Source: Halichondria panicea
Taxonomy: Eukaryota; Porifera; Demospongiae; Suberitida; Halichondriidae
DNA length: 64,000 nucleotides
NCBI RefSeq assembly: GCF_963675165.1
Contig: NC_087387.1
Coordinates: forward strand, 4,490,990-4,554,989
Direction of reading: 5' to 3'
Shown here: positions 26,189-46,400 of the stretch, piece after piece
Position numbering within the stretch: position 1 is the first letter of the stretch
How the letters are laid out: each line of letters starts with the position of its first letter
The notes under the pieces: model-generated
The model's input: only the letters and a program-made list of their open reading frames with translations
Databases searched by the model: none
What the model was told of the DNA's origin: nothing
Program-made: the position numbers and the translations under genes

Positions 26189-27138
26189 CCATGTGTGTTG
26201 AGTTCAACCTTCATAACTTTGTCATACTTCAAATACTGAAATTCATCCATTGTTAAAAGTGCTTCTATCTATATGCTGTAAGCTTCAACCAGCTAAAAGT
26301 TAGCATTTTCCATGTATGTGTAGGAGGCCATGGCATACTAGCTACTTGCCAACCACATACAGTGCATCCAGCAAAATTACTGTGTACTTTGATAGTGGAT
26401 TTGGTTTGGCATGCATCTTTCAAGAAATACACTTGTTGTAGCCTATTCATTCACCTACACAATGGTATCAGCACCATTTCTTAGAAAGATTCCAATCAAA
26501 AGATATCAACATTTGTACAACCACTCACACAGTTGTGGTAATCTACTGGCACTGTAAACCATTAATGAAGCCTAATTTACCATAAATTCTGGGCGAATTC
26601 AACTTTAGATGCTTTGTGCATGAGTATAGATGAACTATGTAACGGAATTCATGTAAAGTGGAACCTCGATTATCCGGACACCTTGGTTACAGAGGTAGGC
26701 CGAATAGCTGAATATGAGGAAAATCGAATAGATAACCATGCCTTGATACAACCACTTAATTGATGAACAACTAGTGCCACATGGTTGTCTGTGCATGCAT
26801 GCGCAGAGAAGCAGGCCTGTCTCCATAGTAACAGCTGCATGTGCATGCGCATTTAAGGGACACACAAAAAAGAAAATTGCCAAGCTGAGGTTCTACTGGT
26901 ACACTGTACATGATTCAGTACTTCACTCATGCCTCATACGAAACACCACGTCATTGACATTTAGCTATACCCAGTAGTGCTGCTATAAATATAGGATCTG
27001 ACAAAAAGCATGGAAACAAGCGATCGGAGGAAAACCGTACAATTTTTTAACAGGTGGCATACATGTACATGACATTGGTAAACATGGTCTAACTATACAA
27101 TTACTGACTCGTAACATAATTAAACAGGATACCTAAAG

Positions 27139-29092
<1,954 letters not shown>

Positions 29093-30087
29093 CCATGTGT
29101 GTTGAGTTCAACCTTCATAATTTTGTCATACTTCAAATACTGAAATTCATCCATTGTTAAAAGTGCTTCTATCTATATGCTGTAAGCTTCAACCAGCTAA
29201 AAGTTAGCATTTTCCATGTATGTAGGAGTCCGTGGCATCATACTAGCTACTTGCCAACCACATACAGTGCATCCAGCAAAATTACTGTGTACTTTGATAG
29301 TGGATTTGGTTTGGCCAGCAAAATTACTGTGTACTTTGATAGTGGATTTGGTTTGGCATGTATCTTTCAAGAAATACACTTGTTGTAGCCTATTCATTCA
29401 CCTACACAATGGTATCAGCACCATTTCTTAGAAAGATTCCAATCAAAAGATATCAACATTAATTTTAAGTACAACCACTCACACAGTTGTGGTAATCTAC
29501 TGGCACTGTAAACCATTAATGAAGCCTAATTTACCATAAATTCTGGGCGAATTCAACTTTAGATGCTTTGTGCATGGGTATAGATGAACTATGTGACGGA
29601 ATTCATGTAAAGTGGAACCTTGATTATCCGGACACCTTGGTTACAGAGGTAGGCCGAATAGCTGAATATGAGGAAAATCAACCATGGCACCTTGATACAA
29701 CCACTTAATTGATGAACAACTAGTGCCACATGGTTGTCTGTGCATGCATGCGCAGAGAAGCAGGCCTGTCTCCATAGTAACAGCTGCATGCGCATGCGCA
29801 TTTAAGGGACACACAAAAAAGAAAATTGCCAAGCTGAGGTTCTACTGGTACACTGTACATGATTCAGTACTTCACTCATGCCTCATACGAAACACCACGT
29901 CATTGACATTTAGCTATACCCAGTAGTGCTGCTATAAATATAGGATCTGACAAAAAGCATGGAAACAAGCGATCGGAGGAAAACCGTACAATTTTTTAAC
30001 AGGTGGCATACATGTACATTACATTGGTAAACATGGTCTAACCATACAATTACTGACTCGTAACATAACTAAACAGGATACCTAAAG

Positions 30088-36942
<6,855 letters not shown>

Positions 36943-37133
36943 TTTTTGTTTTCATAGAAACCTTTTAGGGGAATTTCGGGTTCACAGAGAGATTCATAAT
37001 CTGGCACATGGGGTTTTCCCATTATGATGGGTGTGGTATTTGACCACGTGCGTTTTGGTTTATGGTTTACGGAATCATAGGAATTTAGAACATCACACAT
37101 TTTGTGTGTGTCTTCTTTCTGTCACGTCTGAAC
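36943..37133. promoter_or_regulatory. divergent promoter between TMEM245 and the coiled-coil gene
   Basis: Only 190 bp separate the two start codons, which point away from each other, so both promoters must lie here or overlap the first exons. The interval contains a palindromic E-box CACGTG at 37045-37050. No TATA box was evident. Regulatory function is inferred from the arrangement. Confidence 0.6.
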
Positions 37134-40100
37134 ATGTCCGCTACTCAAGTCTCTGGTATCTCGGATATCCATCACCATCCAACCAGCGTAGCAGAAACCC
37201 TCTCTGTAACAACAAGCGAGACGGTTGTTCCTTCTATGGTACAACATGTTGGAGGCGTTTCTCTGAGTAATGAAGTAACTGTCAATCCCATTTCTTTACA
37301 ACAACCTGTACCTCTCACCGTCAACGTGACAGTACCTGGTGACCAGGCACATCATTCACTAACACCTGTCGGCACATCTTTGGATACCCACTCTTCTATT
37401 ACAGGTTCCATAGCCGATCGTACTTCAACAGCACTTCTAAACATTGCATCGAATTCGCTCAACCTCACCGAGATATTGAATGCGCAGCAACAAGCTTTGG
37501 AGCAGTTTCAATGTCAACTACAGCTAGCCCAACAGACGGAAGCGATCAACCAACGTCTTGATACTATCGAGAGGACTCTGAATAGTCTCATTCACCAGAA
37601 AGCGCACGAAGATGCCGTGAAGAATCAAGTGCAGATACACACACCACAGACGCATATGGTACAGCTGGATGCGTTGGCCGCGGTTACACCGGTACTTACA
37701 CCAGTACGTCCGTCACAGCAGCTGCAGTTGACCACTCCGGACAAGATGGATTCACTTTCGGATCACTCTATGCTCAGCGATGGAAGGAAGAAGAAACTAC
37801 CACGGGAGCTATGTGTAAGTGATGCTACATTAAGTACAGAATCTTTTCCGATATTGGTGTAGATCTACATACCAATTTGTACAATATAATGCTCGCCGCT
37901 GTACGGTATTATATCATAGATAGTAGAAGAAAGGGATTGGAAACAGCTCATGTGATCCAATGTATTTATTTATACACGATAATGTGTAATCTATAGACAA
38001 ATATGTGTGTCACAGTTTTTCAGCTTGTTGTGCGTATTACTCTCTCCTTGCAGAGCAAAGTTCGCTCCACCTATCACTCTATGAACCTGGAGTTCAAAAT
38101 AGACGAGAGGTAAGTTTGTATACGGTGGGGTGGCCGTAGCAAGCATTACCACTTCTGAAAGTATGCAGCACTTAAATTGAAGATGTAGAAAAAGCCTGTT
38201 TGTACAGTACTAGTTAACCACATGTATTCATTTGTCTTCTCTGATTATTATAGGTTTCTGAGCCCAGCCAACCAGCGAGTCACTGACTCTCTCATTGACA
38301 CTGTCTTTACTGACACCAATGGTAACTTTAAATACAGTATATCATAACGCTAATAATATACTGTACCCTCTCTAGTGCTCCCTATGTCTAAACGGCTTAG
38401 TCAAAAGCACTCTCCGTTCTATGTACATGCATCATGTATATGCTACTTGTCCCATGATCTATTTCTTTTTAACATGAGGCCGTGCCGCAGCCAGCTGGTT
38501 GTAGTAGTCGTCTGTCTGTGTCTGTCTGTTTGTGATTTCTGAGCCGGCTCACTTGGATGCCATAGCACTACGTTTACAGCATGGGTAGCCTTCACACACA
38601 ACAAGTTATTAGTTCAGATTTCGACATTAAAGCTTTATTGTCCAGCGAAAGCTAAGAAGCTTAAATTTGCACGTTGCCTGCAGGCTAGCTAGCTGCTGCA
38701 CGCTCTGCGATCCTAGCACCAGGATAGCCATGCCAATCTTCTAAGACTCCAGGTTTCTTCGCTGTGATTCTAGCCCACAGTGTACAGTACGTGTATGTAC
38801 ATGTATGTCTCATGTACATGTAGCAACCACTAAAACTCTGTTCTCGATGACAGTGTGTCGCAATGCCTCCAGTGTGGTTTAGTTTTATAACTCGATCCTG
38901 ATTTATGTGCTAGATAGCCTCAATCATACATACTACTAGCCTCGATTCCTAAGGCTAACATACTACATGCACTGCACTCTTACATGCAGCCACATTTATT
39001 AACACAACCCCCCCCCCCCCCCCCCCTAGGAGCCTACAGTGCTAAGGACATCAAGCGCTCTGTGCACCGTTACTATGAGTCTCGAAGACGACTAGGGATT
39101 GAGGAACTTCCTGACAGACAGGGAAAGGCGGCGGAACAGAAGAGAAGGAGAAAGCATCGTGCTAGACAGCAGAGATCCTTTGACAGGTGAGACTCAGAGG
39201 GTGGCACTATGACAAAAATACGCCCATCCCCTCTCAAGCCTATAAAGTTCTGGCTTGCAGAAAATAGTGGGTGTGTTTTCACAAAGGGTATGGTACTGTA
39301 GAGTCAGGTGTATTAGGGACTGTACAGTATCTGTTCTGTAGAGATGCAGTTTTACAAAGCTTGCACGTACATGTACTTTGTTCGCAGTGAAACCACGTAA
39401 TTTAGTTATTCTTTTACTTGAGGTCAATTAGTGTACGTTACATTACATTTTTAAAAGTGTGGTGAAAACGATTGTTATAATTATTCTATTCACTGATTTC
39501 TTGTGCAGGCGTAGGAAGTTTGTTCGGGACACTGAGAGTCAGTACTGGTCGTTTGTATCCCCCGCCTGTATGACAGAGGAGTCAGACTCGGAACAAGGGG
39601 AGAAGATTGTCACTCACCAACTGCTTTGGAGATCAGAGTGTGAGCCTGTCCTATAATTATTATGTATCTTTTGGTTTCAACAAACATGGTGGATTTGAGC
39701 CCAAAACCAATCAGGGATATTTACATGTACTGCATGTACGCACCTTATGATGACATTTACATGTATAATTATGTAACTACTATTATTTTAGTGTGTGGTA
39801 TTCATACAATTTTTACGCTTAATTACATGTAACAGGACTGTAGGGTACGCTAAAGTTTACATACCGTGTACACTGAACCATTTAATAGAGTTGCGTACAA
39901 AGGTCAAATGTTGTCATTGCCTACTGTACTTTCCGTGTGTACTGTGTCCCTCCCCCCCACAGTTATGAACCAGTTTGTTCAAAAGCTGGACAGTCGCTAT
40001 GATAAGTCCAAGAAGCCAGGCACTGGGACCACAGTCAAGCGAACCAGAGTAGCAGGTTGGACATTAATTATCACGAGATTTGAAGTCATTGAAACACATT

Positions 40101-41486
40101 TTAGTAGGCCACCCACCCACACATGCACACGCACGCTAATCCGTCTTAGTGTGATAGCGACAAAAATCCATTACTGTCTTCCCCTGCAGGTCTCTCCTCC
40201 ACCTCTCAGCCTCCCCCTAGCCTTCCCCAGTGGATGATTGACCCCACCTATAAGATCCCCGCCCCCCTACCAGGAGTGTGTATGAGTGACCCCACTCTGG
40301 ACAGCCATTCCATGGACAGCCATTCCACTCCCTCTGGTGAGTGTTAGGGGTCACGAGTTGTGCTCACTGTCTACTGTTACTGTACAGGATGTACCGGGCG
40401 CTTAGGGTCAAACTATTATTATACCGTATCCCTTATAGCGGGTGTATTTCAAATTTAATGTTGCATTTTTCGTTGATAAGCATGAACATTTATATCCCAG
40501 AATGTTGATATCGCATGCATGCATGTGCCAAAAGGTTGGTTGTCCACGAAACTTATATCCGTGAAATCCCTCCACTGGTCTTTCAGCGAAAGTGTCTACC
40601 CTAGAAATATACCCGCTATACAGTAGACCGTGCATCCATACAGTTTTTGGACCTGTAATTATATTGTTAGCTTCTAATCGAGAATGATTCTGTGCATCTC
40701 ATTGGTCACAACTGTACGATACATAGAAAAATAACATATAGCCCCAGGCATGCACAGTTCAGGTTTTTTGGGTTCAAGAAAGTAAGCAAACAGAATGAAT
40801 CATGCTTAACAGTGCTAAGACTCCAAGCGACGGCGGAAATACGGAAGCTGCTCTCCAAGATGGTTAGGCCTCCATGGGTCCATGGGAGTGGTTTAGATAC
40901 ATTTTACCAAGAAAAGCTTGCAACTGCAGCAAAGGACTTCGAATGCACAACCTTGAAAGCTCCCGAGCATCTGTAGGAGACAACATGTTGTTTAACTAGC
41001 TTTGACGGCTATAAAATCTGTTGTTCTTTTTGCAGTATGCATCATGGATTGAATTGTTGCTAAGGGAAGGTCCTTTTATAAGTGCTTCGGCCACGTAGTA
41101 TAAGTCAGATATACCACACCTACGAGGAGGATATGTACCCTGTATATCCTCTACTACTACGCCTCGGAATAACCACGGTATAGCGTAGTGGAGGATATAT
41201 GTGTGCATATCCTCCTCGTATGTGGTATATCCTAGATATACAGTAATTATGACTTTATCCAACAAGGAAGGTATAGGGTATATATAACGCTGTCTGTATT
41301 ATAGAAAACACTGGCTGTTTTGTTTTCCTCATTGCATAAAAGTAATGATGGTTATGTATACAAGTTTAGTATTCCCTCCCTCCAGTGGCTGACGATGTGA
41401 CAACGTACACCACCCTCATTGCTGACGTTCAAGAGGTCCACGAAGAGTCCAGTGACTTTGAACTGCCGGAGACTGTCGTAGCTTAA
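37134..41486 (+). CDS. uncharacterised coiled-coil / basic-region protein, eight exons
   Basis: Exons 37134-37814, 38054-38109, 38254-38321, 39030-39186, 39509-39639, 39963-40055, 40190-40336 and 41386-41486, all GT-AG and phase-consistent, 477 residues. I do not recognise the family. The first 130 residues are Ser/Thr/Val-rich and low in charge. Residues about 135-175 form a Gln-rich coiled coil (LNAQQQALEQFQCQLQLAQQ, then a heptad helix). Exon 4 holds an SVHRYYESRRR motif and a strongly basic stretch (EQKRRRKHRARQQR), likely a nuclear localisation or nucleic-acid-binding region. The C-terminus is Pro/Ser-rich and ends acidic. A nuclear role is inferred from composition only. A short transposon end lies in intron 1 and MITEs lie in intron 7. 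Exon 5 could alternatively end at its own TAA (39654-39656) if the 39640 donor were skipped. Confidence 0.85.
37915..37965. mobile_element. solo terminal end of the P-like DNA transposon
   Basis: About 50 bp starting CATAGATAGTAGA and including GGGATTGGAAACA match the left end of the element at 52293. No second end is present nearby, so this is a fragment, within intron 1 of the coiled-coil gene. Confidence 0.75.
38495..38700. repeat. dispersed repeat family X, copy 3 (reverse, partial)
   Basis: Matches part of the repeat at 21800-22135: CTGTCTGTGTCTGTCTG, TTGGATGCCATAGCACT and AGCGAAAGCTAAGAAGCTTA. It lies in intron 3 of the coiled-coil gene. Confidence 0.7.
39008..39026. repeat. C19 homopolymer forming the polypyrimidine tract of exon 4
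   Basis: Nineteen consecutive C bases are followed directly by TAG and exon 4 of the coiled-coil gene, so the splice acceptor's pyrimidine tract is almost entirely poly-C. Similar runs lie at 56657-56676 and 57858-57876, also followed by TA. Confidence 0.9.
40434..40620. repeat. MITE in intron 7 of the coiled-coil gene
   Basis: The ends TATAGCGGGTGTATTTC and GAAATATACCCGCTATA are near-perfect inverted repeats about 187 bp apart. No coding capacity. Confidence 0.75.
41109..41230. repeat. palindromic element in intron 7 of the coiled-coil gene
   Basis: ATATACCACACCTACGAGGA and the reverse-complement form at 41206-41230 enclose about 120 bp that also contain internal GGAGGATAT repeats. It is probably a small foldback MITE. 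Confidence 0.7.
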
Positions 41487-43010
41487 ACTTAGCGCTGGTT
41501 GATATCCGTGTAGACAAACTGGATCTCTGCAATGTCACGCTGTTGTATTAGTAGTCACTTTGTTTGTTGTATGCCACTTTTGGATACGTTTAATTTTTGC
41601 TGTATGTTCTATTTTATTCCATTACTGTTGTTGTATGTGCAAAATAATTAATGCATACATGTACTCATCGATTTTTAGTGATAGTTCACTTTGTTACTAT
41701 AGCCACAATGTCAAGATCATAAAGTTATGGTAAAGATCTATTTTGCAACAAGCTAAATATTAGCTGTTACGTACCGCCTCCACAAAAGTGTGATTTTGTG
41801 ATCACGTTGTCGTACGTGGGCATAGGCTAACATAATTTTGAGACTAATAGGTGCAGAGCATTGAGCATTATGCCAGCCTAATAGGCAATAAGTATTAGCC
41901 TATTAGGCAATTTTTACCAAATGTTGGTAGAAAGTACTTATAGAAGCTCAATAGCATGAATAATGCACGTACTTCTGTGCACATGGTCCACGTCGTGGTA
42001 GACTGAGTATATACGTATGGAAGGTGCTAGTAGTACTACTAGATCAGTTGACTTTTTTCTAAAATTTCTTTCACCAATAATACTTCTTCTGTGTTCTAGT
42101 TATAGATTATAGTTAATCCACTTCCAGTGCACAATGTTCCTCTGACATGCATTAACTATGGATCAATCATGAGCTAGATGTTATAGATGCAGCTCAGGCT
42201 GCTGGGAGTGATGTAGATCTACTAGTTTTTCCATGGAAAAAATGAGCTAATAATTTATACATGTGTATATATATAGCTGTATTATTGTTCAGATGCTTTA
42301 TGACATGCATGGGTCTATTCATCTCTATATAATTATTAACACTGTTTTAAAGTATATACATGCAGAGACAGCAACAAACCTGTATACTGACAGCTATATT
42401 TTTCTTTTAGTGTGCACTGCATGGGACCTCACACTAGAAGATAAATTTTACACTAAAAATGTTCTGCGTGTTCAAGCACTGTTACATATATATAACTACA
42501 CCATTAATTATCACAGTGTTTGAAAGTACAACAAAGACCAGCAGGTGCTATCACACTGTAAAAACGAGTGGGTCATTGTAACATACTAGTGGGTTAACAA
42601 AACTCGTGAGCGGTGGGTCACATGCACATGGGTCATATCCCCTTGAAAGACCAAACAAACAAACAAATGATAAATACCATAATTATTATGCTTGATCAGA
42701 GGCCGTGGCTACTAAATGTTGGAAGAGGAGGCCACTGTTCAAGAGAGGCGTTTATTAGGGTACTAACATGCACCCCAGCTAATTCAACAACCTTTATAGT
42801 TTGTCATCAACATTATTTTCACCTGAACTCAATTGCTTGATAATGCATGAGGGGCAAAGAGATTCCCTCTTTGGTTCGTGGCTGGTCAACATCACGTTTT
42901 AAATGAGGGTCCTAACGATAACATGCATGGAATCAATATCGATCGCCTGCTCACTTTCTACGTACTTGTGATCATGATTATATAATTATTTATTCTCCCT
43001 CCCCCAACAG
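41487..43010. other. intergenic spacer
   Basis: No coding exon seen. It includes AT-rich and CATG-rich sequence, a short repeat beginning CACTGTAAAAACGAGTGGGT near 42555 that resembles the ACTGTTAAAAATGG family at 48200, and a GAGGCCGTGGCTACTAAAT stretch near 42701 of dispersed-repeat character. Confidence 0.5.
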
Positions 43011-43109
43011 TATACCTTTACGCTGGATAAGAGGGTGGAAATGTTCCTTAAGAAGACAGCTGGGAAGACGTTACCAACTGTCGTGTACCCTGAACCGGGT
43101 CTACTGTAA
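43011..43109 (+). CDS. orphan terminal coding exon (putative)
   Basis: After an excellent acceptor (CCCTCCCCCAACAG) the frame runs 32 codons to TAA, with a protein-like mix of residues (TLDKRVEMFLKKTAGKTLPT, then VVYPEPGLL). I do not recognise it. It cannot be the last exon of the gene at 37134 as drawn, because that gene ends in phase 1 with its own stop. It may be an alternative 3' exon, a remnant of another gene or chance. Confidence 0.35.
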   Translation, partial: YTFTLDKRVEMFLKKTAGKTLPTVVYPEPGLL

Positions 43110-43410
43110 TAGGCAATGGATAAATGTTTCACTGTAGTGCCTGATAAATGGACAGGCCTGCATGGGTGCAGACGTCAAGCACTATATAACATAGTATTCC
43201 GTGTGTCATGCAACGTATCTTGATGGCCAACATTTTGAAATGCAGTATACAAAGGACACGAAATTATAATTAATTATAGCAAAAAAATGTCTATCTCTAA
43301 TATATTTATTAACACAAAACAATCAAAATTGCTAACAGCAGTTATATAACTATAGAATACATTGCCTACGAAAGTTTAGGGGTAACTTTAAGTTAGCTAA
43401 ATAAGACAGT

Positions 43411-46400
43411 TCATACTTCATCATTGTTTATGGGGGCAATTTCTGTGTGTGTAACAATGGGATCACGGTTGACGCTCGTAGAGGGAGGGGCCGGGGTGTA
43501 GTCCTCTGTGGTGAGGGGGGCTAGTTCATCCAAGTAGGATAGTCTCAGCTGGTCAGACCTCGTGGCTGATCTGATGATGGGAGGAGTGATGTAACGATCA
43601 GGGTCAGCTTCTTCCATGGCTCTATCAGTGTAAGGTTGGTCCACGGGTACGTGTCTTTGCTCATAGTTGTCGACTACTTCAAGAAATCAATCGTCATCGT
43701 TTATTTGCTGATAATTTTCCCGGCTATTGTTAGCTTGTTGGAGTCTCATGTCTGCAACTCCAGCTCTTAAGTTCCTTATGGTGTCCTCTATCTTCAGCCA
43801 TGTATTGAGCTTCTTGAGCACGAATTGGTAGAAATGGTAGCAAAGGGTTGTCACAAACAGAATGAATGATATAGCTATCGAAGTATTGGCTAGTGCTGAC
43901 TGATTTTTCTTTGTATTTTTGACATAGAAGGTGCCAAATGCAAAAATAGCAACATTGAGTAGATAGAGAGTTTCAAGGGAACCACAGAACTTATTTTTAT
44001 AAGAACGATTATTCAGTAGTTTCCATCCAATCAGTCCAACTGATAGAACCCCAGATGATAGAATAGGGAGAGACGTGTCTGGAGCCATGGCAACTACTAG
44101 ATTATGAGTAATCAGAGCAAAGAGGAGCAGTCCCACCCAATAGCGATGCTTGGGAGTGAATGGAGCATGGTATGCATCCATGAAGCCAATGTATTTTGTG
44201 TTCTCAGTCCATTTAAAAACCTTTGAACAGCGAGGAAACCATTGTCCAAAAACGAGCAATACAGTGAACAATCCACCGGCAATGAGAATTATGGCGGCTG
44301 CAACAAACCGAGGGATGTGATTGATAGTGAAGTATTTCACATTGCTATTGTACAGCCAAACTATTTCGTTTGTATCATCAGGATAATCTAAGACCCTGTG
44401 TTGTAGTGCAGCAATGATAAAACGCAAGAATTTGGAATAAGAGAGTAGCTAGGACAAGTGTGCCTAGGGCAGCAACAGGATTCCTGTTGGAGAGGAGCTT
44501 TGCAAATGAGTTAAAGTACTTGCTCAAAATGATTACAAGAAACATTAGAAGAAACACGTAAGCTGGGAAGACAAGTTGAAGGAGTACTTTTGCTTGAGAG
44601 TTCATTCCATTGTAAAAGCATGTTTCGATTCCCATGTCAAGATTCACCCATGATACAAAAACTGTTAAAAAGTTGTTTAAATTAGGAAAGAAAATTGCTG
44701 TATTAGCAGCTACTATGTTGGCGTAGAAAATGAGGCCATGAATATTTCCAGTTGCTATAGTGATGTTGAGCACGAGAATTAAAGCAACTAGCAATATGCC
44801 AGCCAGCGCAAATGGAATTAGTAGAAGAAGGTAAAGATCAGAGCATTCTATACAGTTTGACGTGGCCAACACAAGACTTAGTCCTGGTTTACATTCTCCA
44901 CACAATACCCCACTTCGATTGTAGGCACACTGTTCGTCAGGGTTGCTTAGACTGATGTTGACTGGTTTTTCTACGCAATAGTCAAATGTACAGTTACTAA
45001 TAACATACGTTCCATTGGTGGTATTTATGAATTCTATCCATATGTTGGTATTACTTTCAAGCGTTATGGTACCATTTTTCTCAGAACAGTTTGTTATCGG
45101 ATATCCTTGTTGCAAGAATGGATCACAGTCACACTTGCATTCAGTATCGGATCGAGTTGGTTTGAGTCCAATTGGGCATGTGCAGGGCAGAAAAGAAATA
45201 TTGATAAGTTGTCTTGAAATTCCCAAATTAATGCATGGACCTTCAGCATACAGTTCCACTTGAGCAGAGTTGTCTTGTGAGAATACATTGTACTCTAATT
45301 CTGTGCACTGATTGCCAACTGTTTGTTTTTCCTGTCCTTCGTTGAGACGATCAAATCCATTCTCACTGACAACAGAACTGCGAATTGTGGCATTCATTGG
45401 ATTTCCAACTTGGTCAACAGCCATAATGCTGATTTTAAACAAGTGTCCCTTTCTAGTAGAAATACTGCCATTATTACAAAAGATTACTTTAACAGGTCTC
45501 AAAGAAATTGATAACTCGCTGGGGGATTTTACGATATTATTTATGTAATTCAATCCAGGTCCATTTGAAGAAATGTGATATTCAGCAAATTTACTTACTG
45601 TACACCTGTCCAATAGACCTCCGTAGATGTCTGCTCCTGACTGGGTAGCTGTGTTGTTAGTCATGAATGTGTTGAAATAGTTTGGATTATTGCCTATCCC
45701 ATACAGGTTAATAGTTTGAATAAAACAATCAACAAAAATGGTTTGTCTGGATTCTGTGCCCTCTCCTCTGCAGGTACCACTCTCAGTGTCATCCGCTACG
45801 AATATCCCCCCTCCATGCTGTGCCGAGTTGTTGTTAATCATTAACTTGACATACAATAATTGATAGTTAGAACTATTAGCCAGATATTCGAAGACTTCTT
45901 TAAACAGGTATAGTTTTGAACTTTGCTGTAGGTACACTCCACCTCCTTTAGCTTTAGCTGTGTTTGAGTCAATGTTGACGTATGATTGCGTTAGTTTAAT
46001 GGTTGTAGCTGCTGCATAAATACCTCCACCATTATTCTCTGCAATATTGTCAACAATCTCACTTTGTTTATTTGATCGGAATTCAACTTTACTGGAATAT
46101 GCATAAATTCCTCCACCATCCTGGTGTGCTGTGTTGTGATAGATCTCTATTGGCTTGGTTATAAAGAGTGTACTCTCTCCTAGAAATATCCCTCCTCCAG
46201 AGGTAGCTGTGTTGTTGGTTATGATTGTTCTTTCTGTGTTAATGTACATTTCACTCTGGACTGCTTTAATGGCTCCACCCAACACACCACCACGATTGTT
46301 ACTGAGTCTTGTAGGTCCGTTAAACTTGACTCGACTATTGAAAATATCAATCGCTCCACCATGGTCAGCACTGTTATTTGTCAACATGCTGTCAGAGAAG

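Noticed and set aside
39640-39656. TAA at 39654-39656 as the end of the coiled-coil gene.
   Set aside because: A GTGAGC donor precedes it and three downstream exons continue in matching phase, so the longer model is preferred. An alternative short form is possible.
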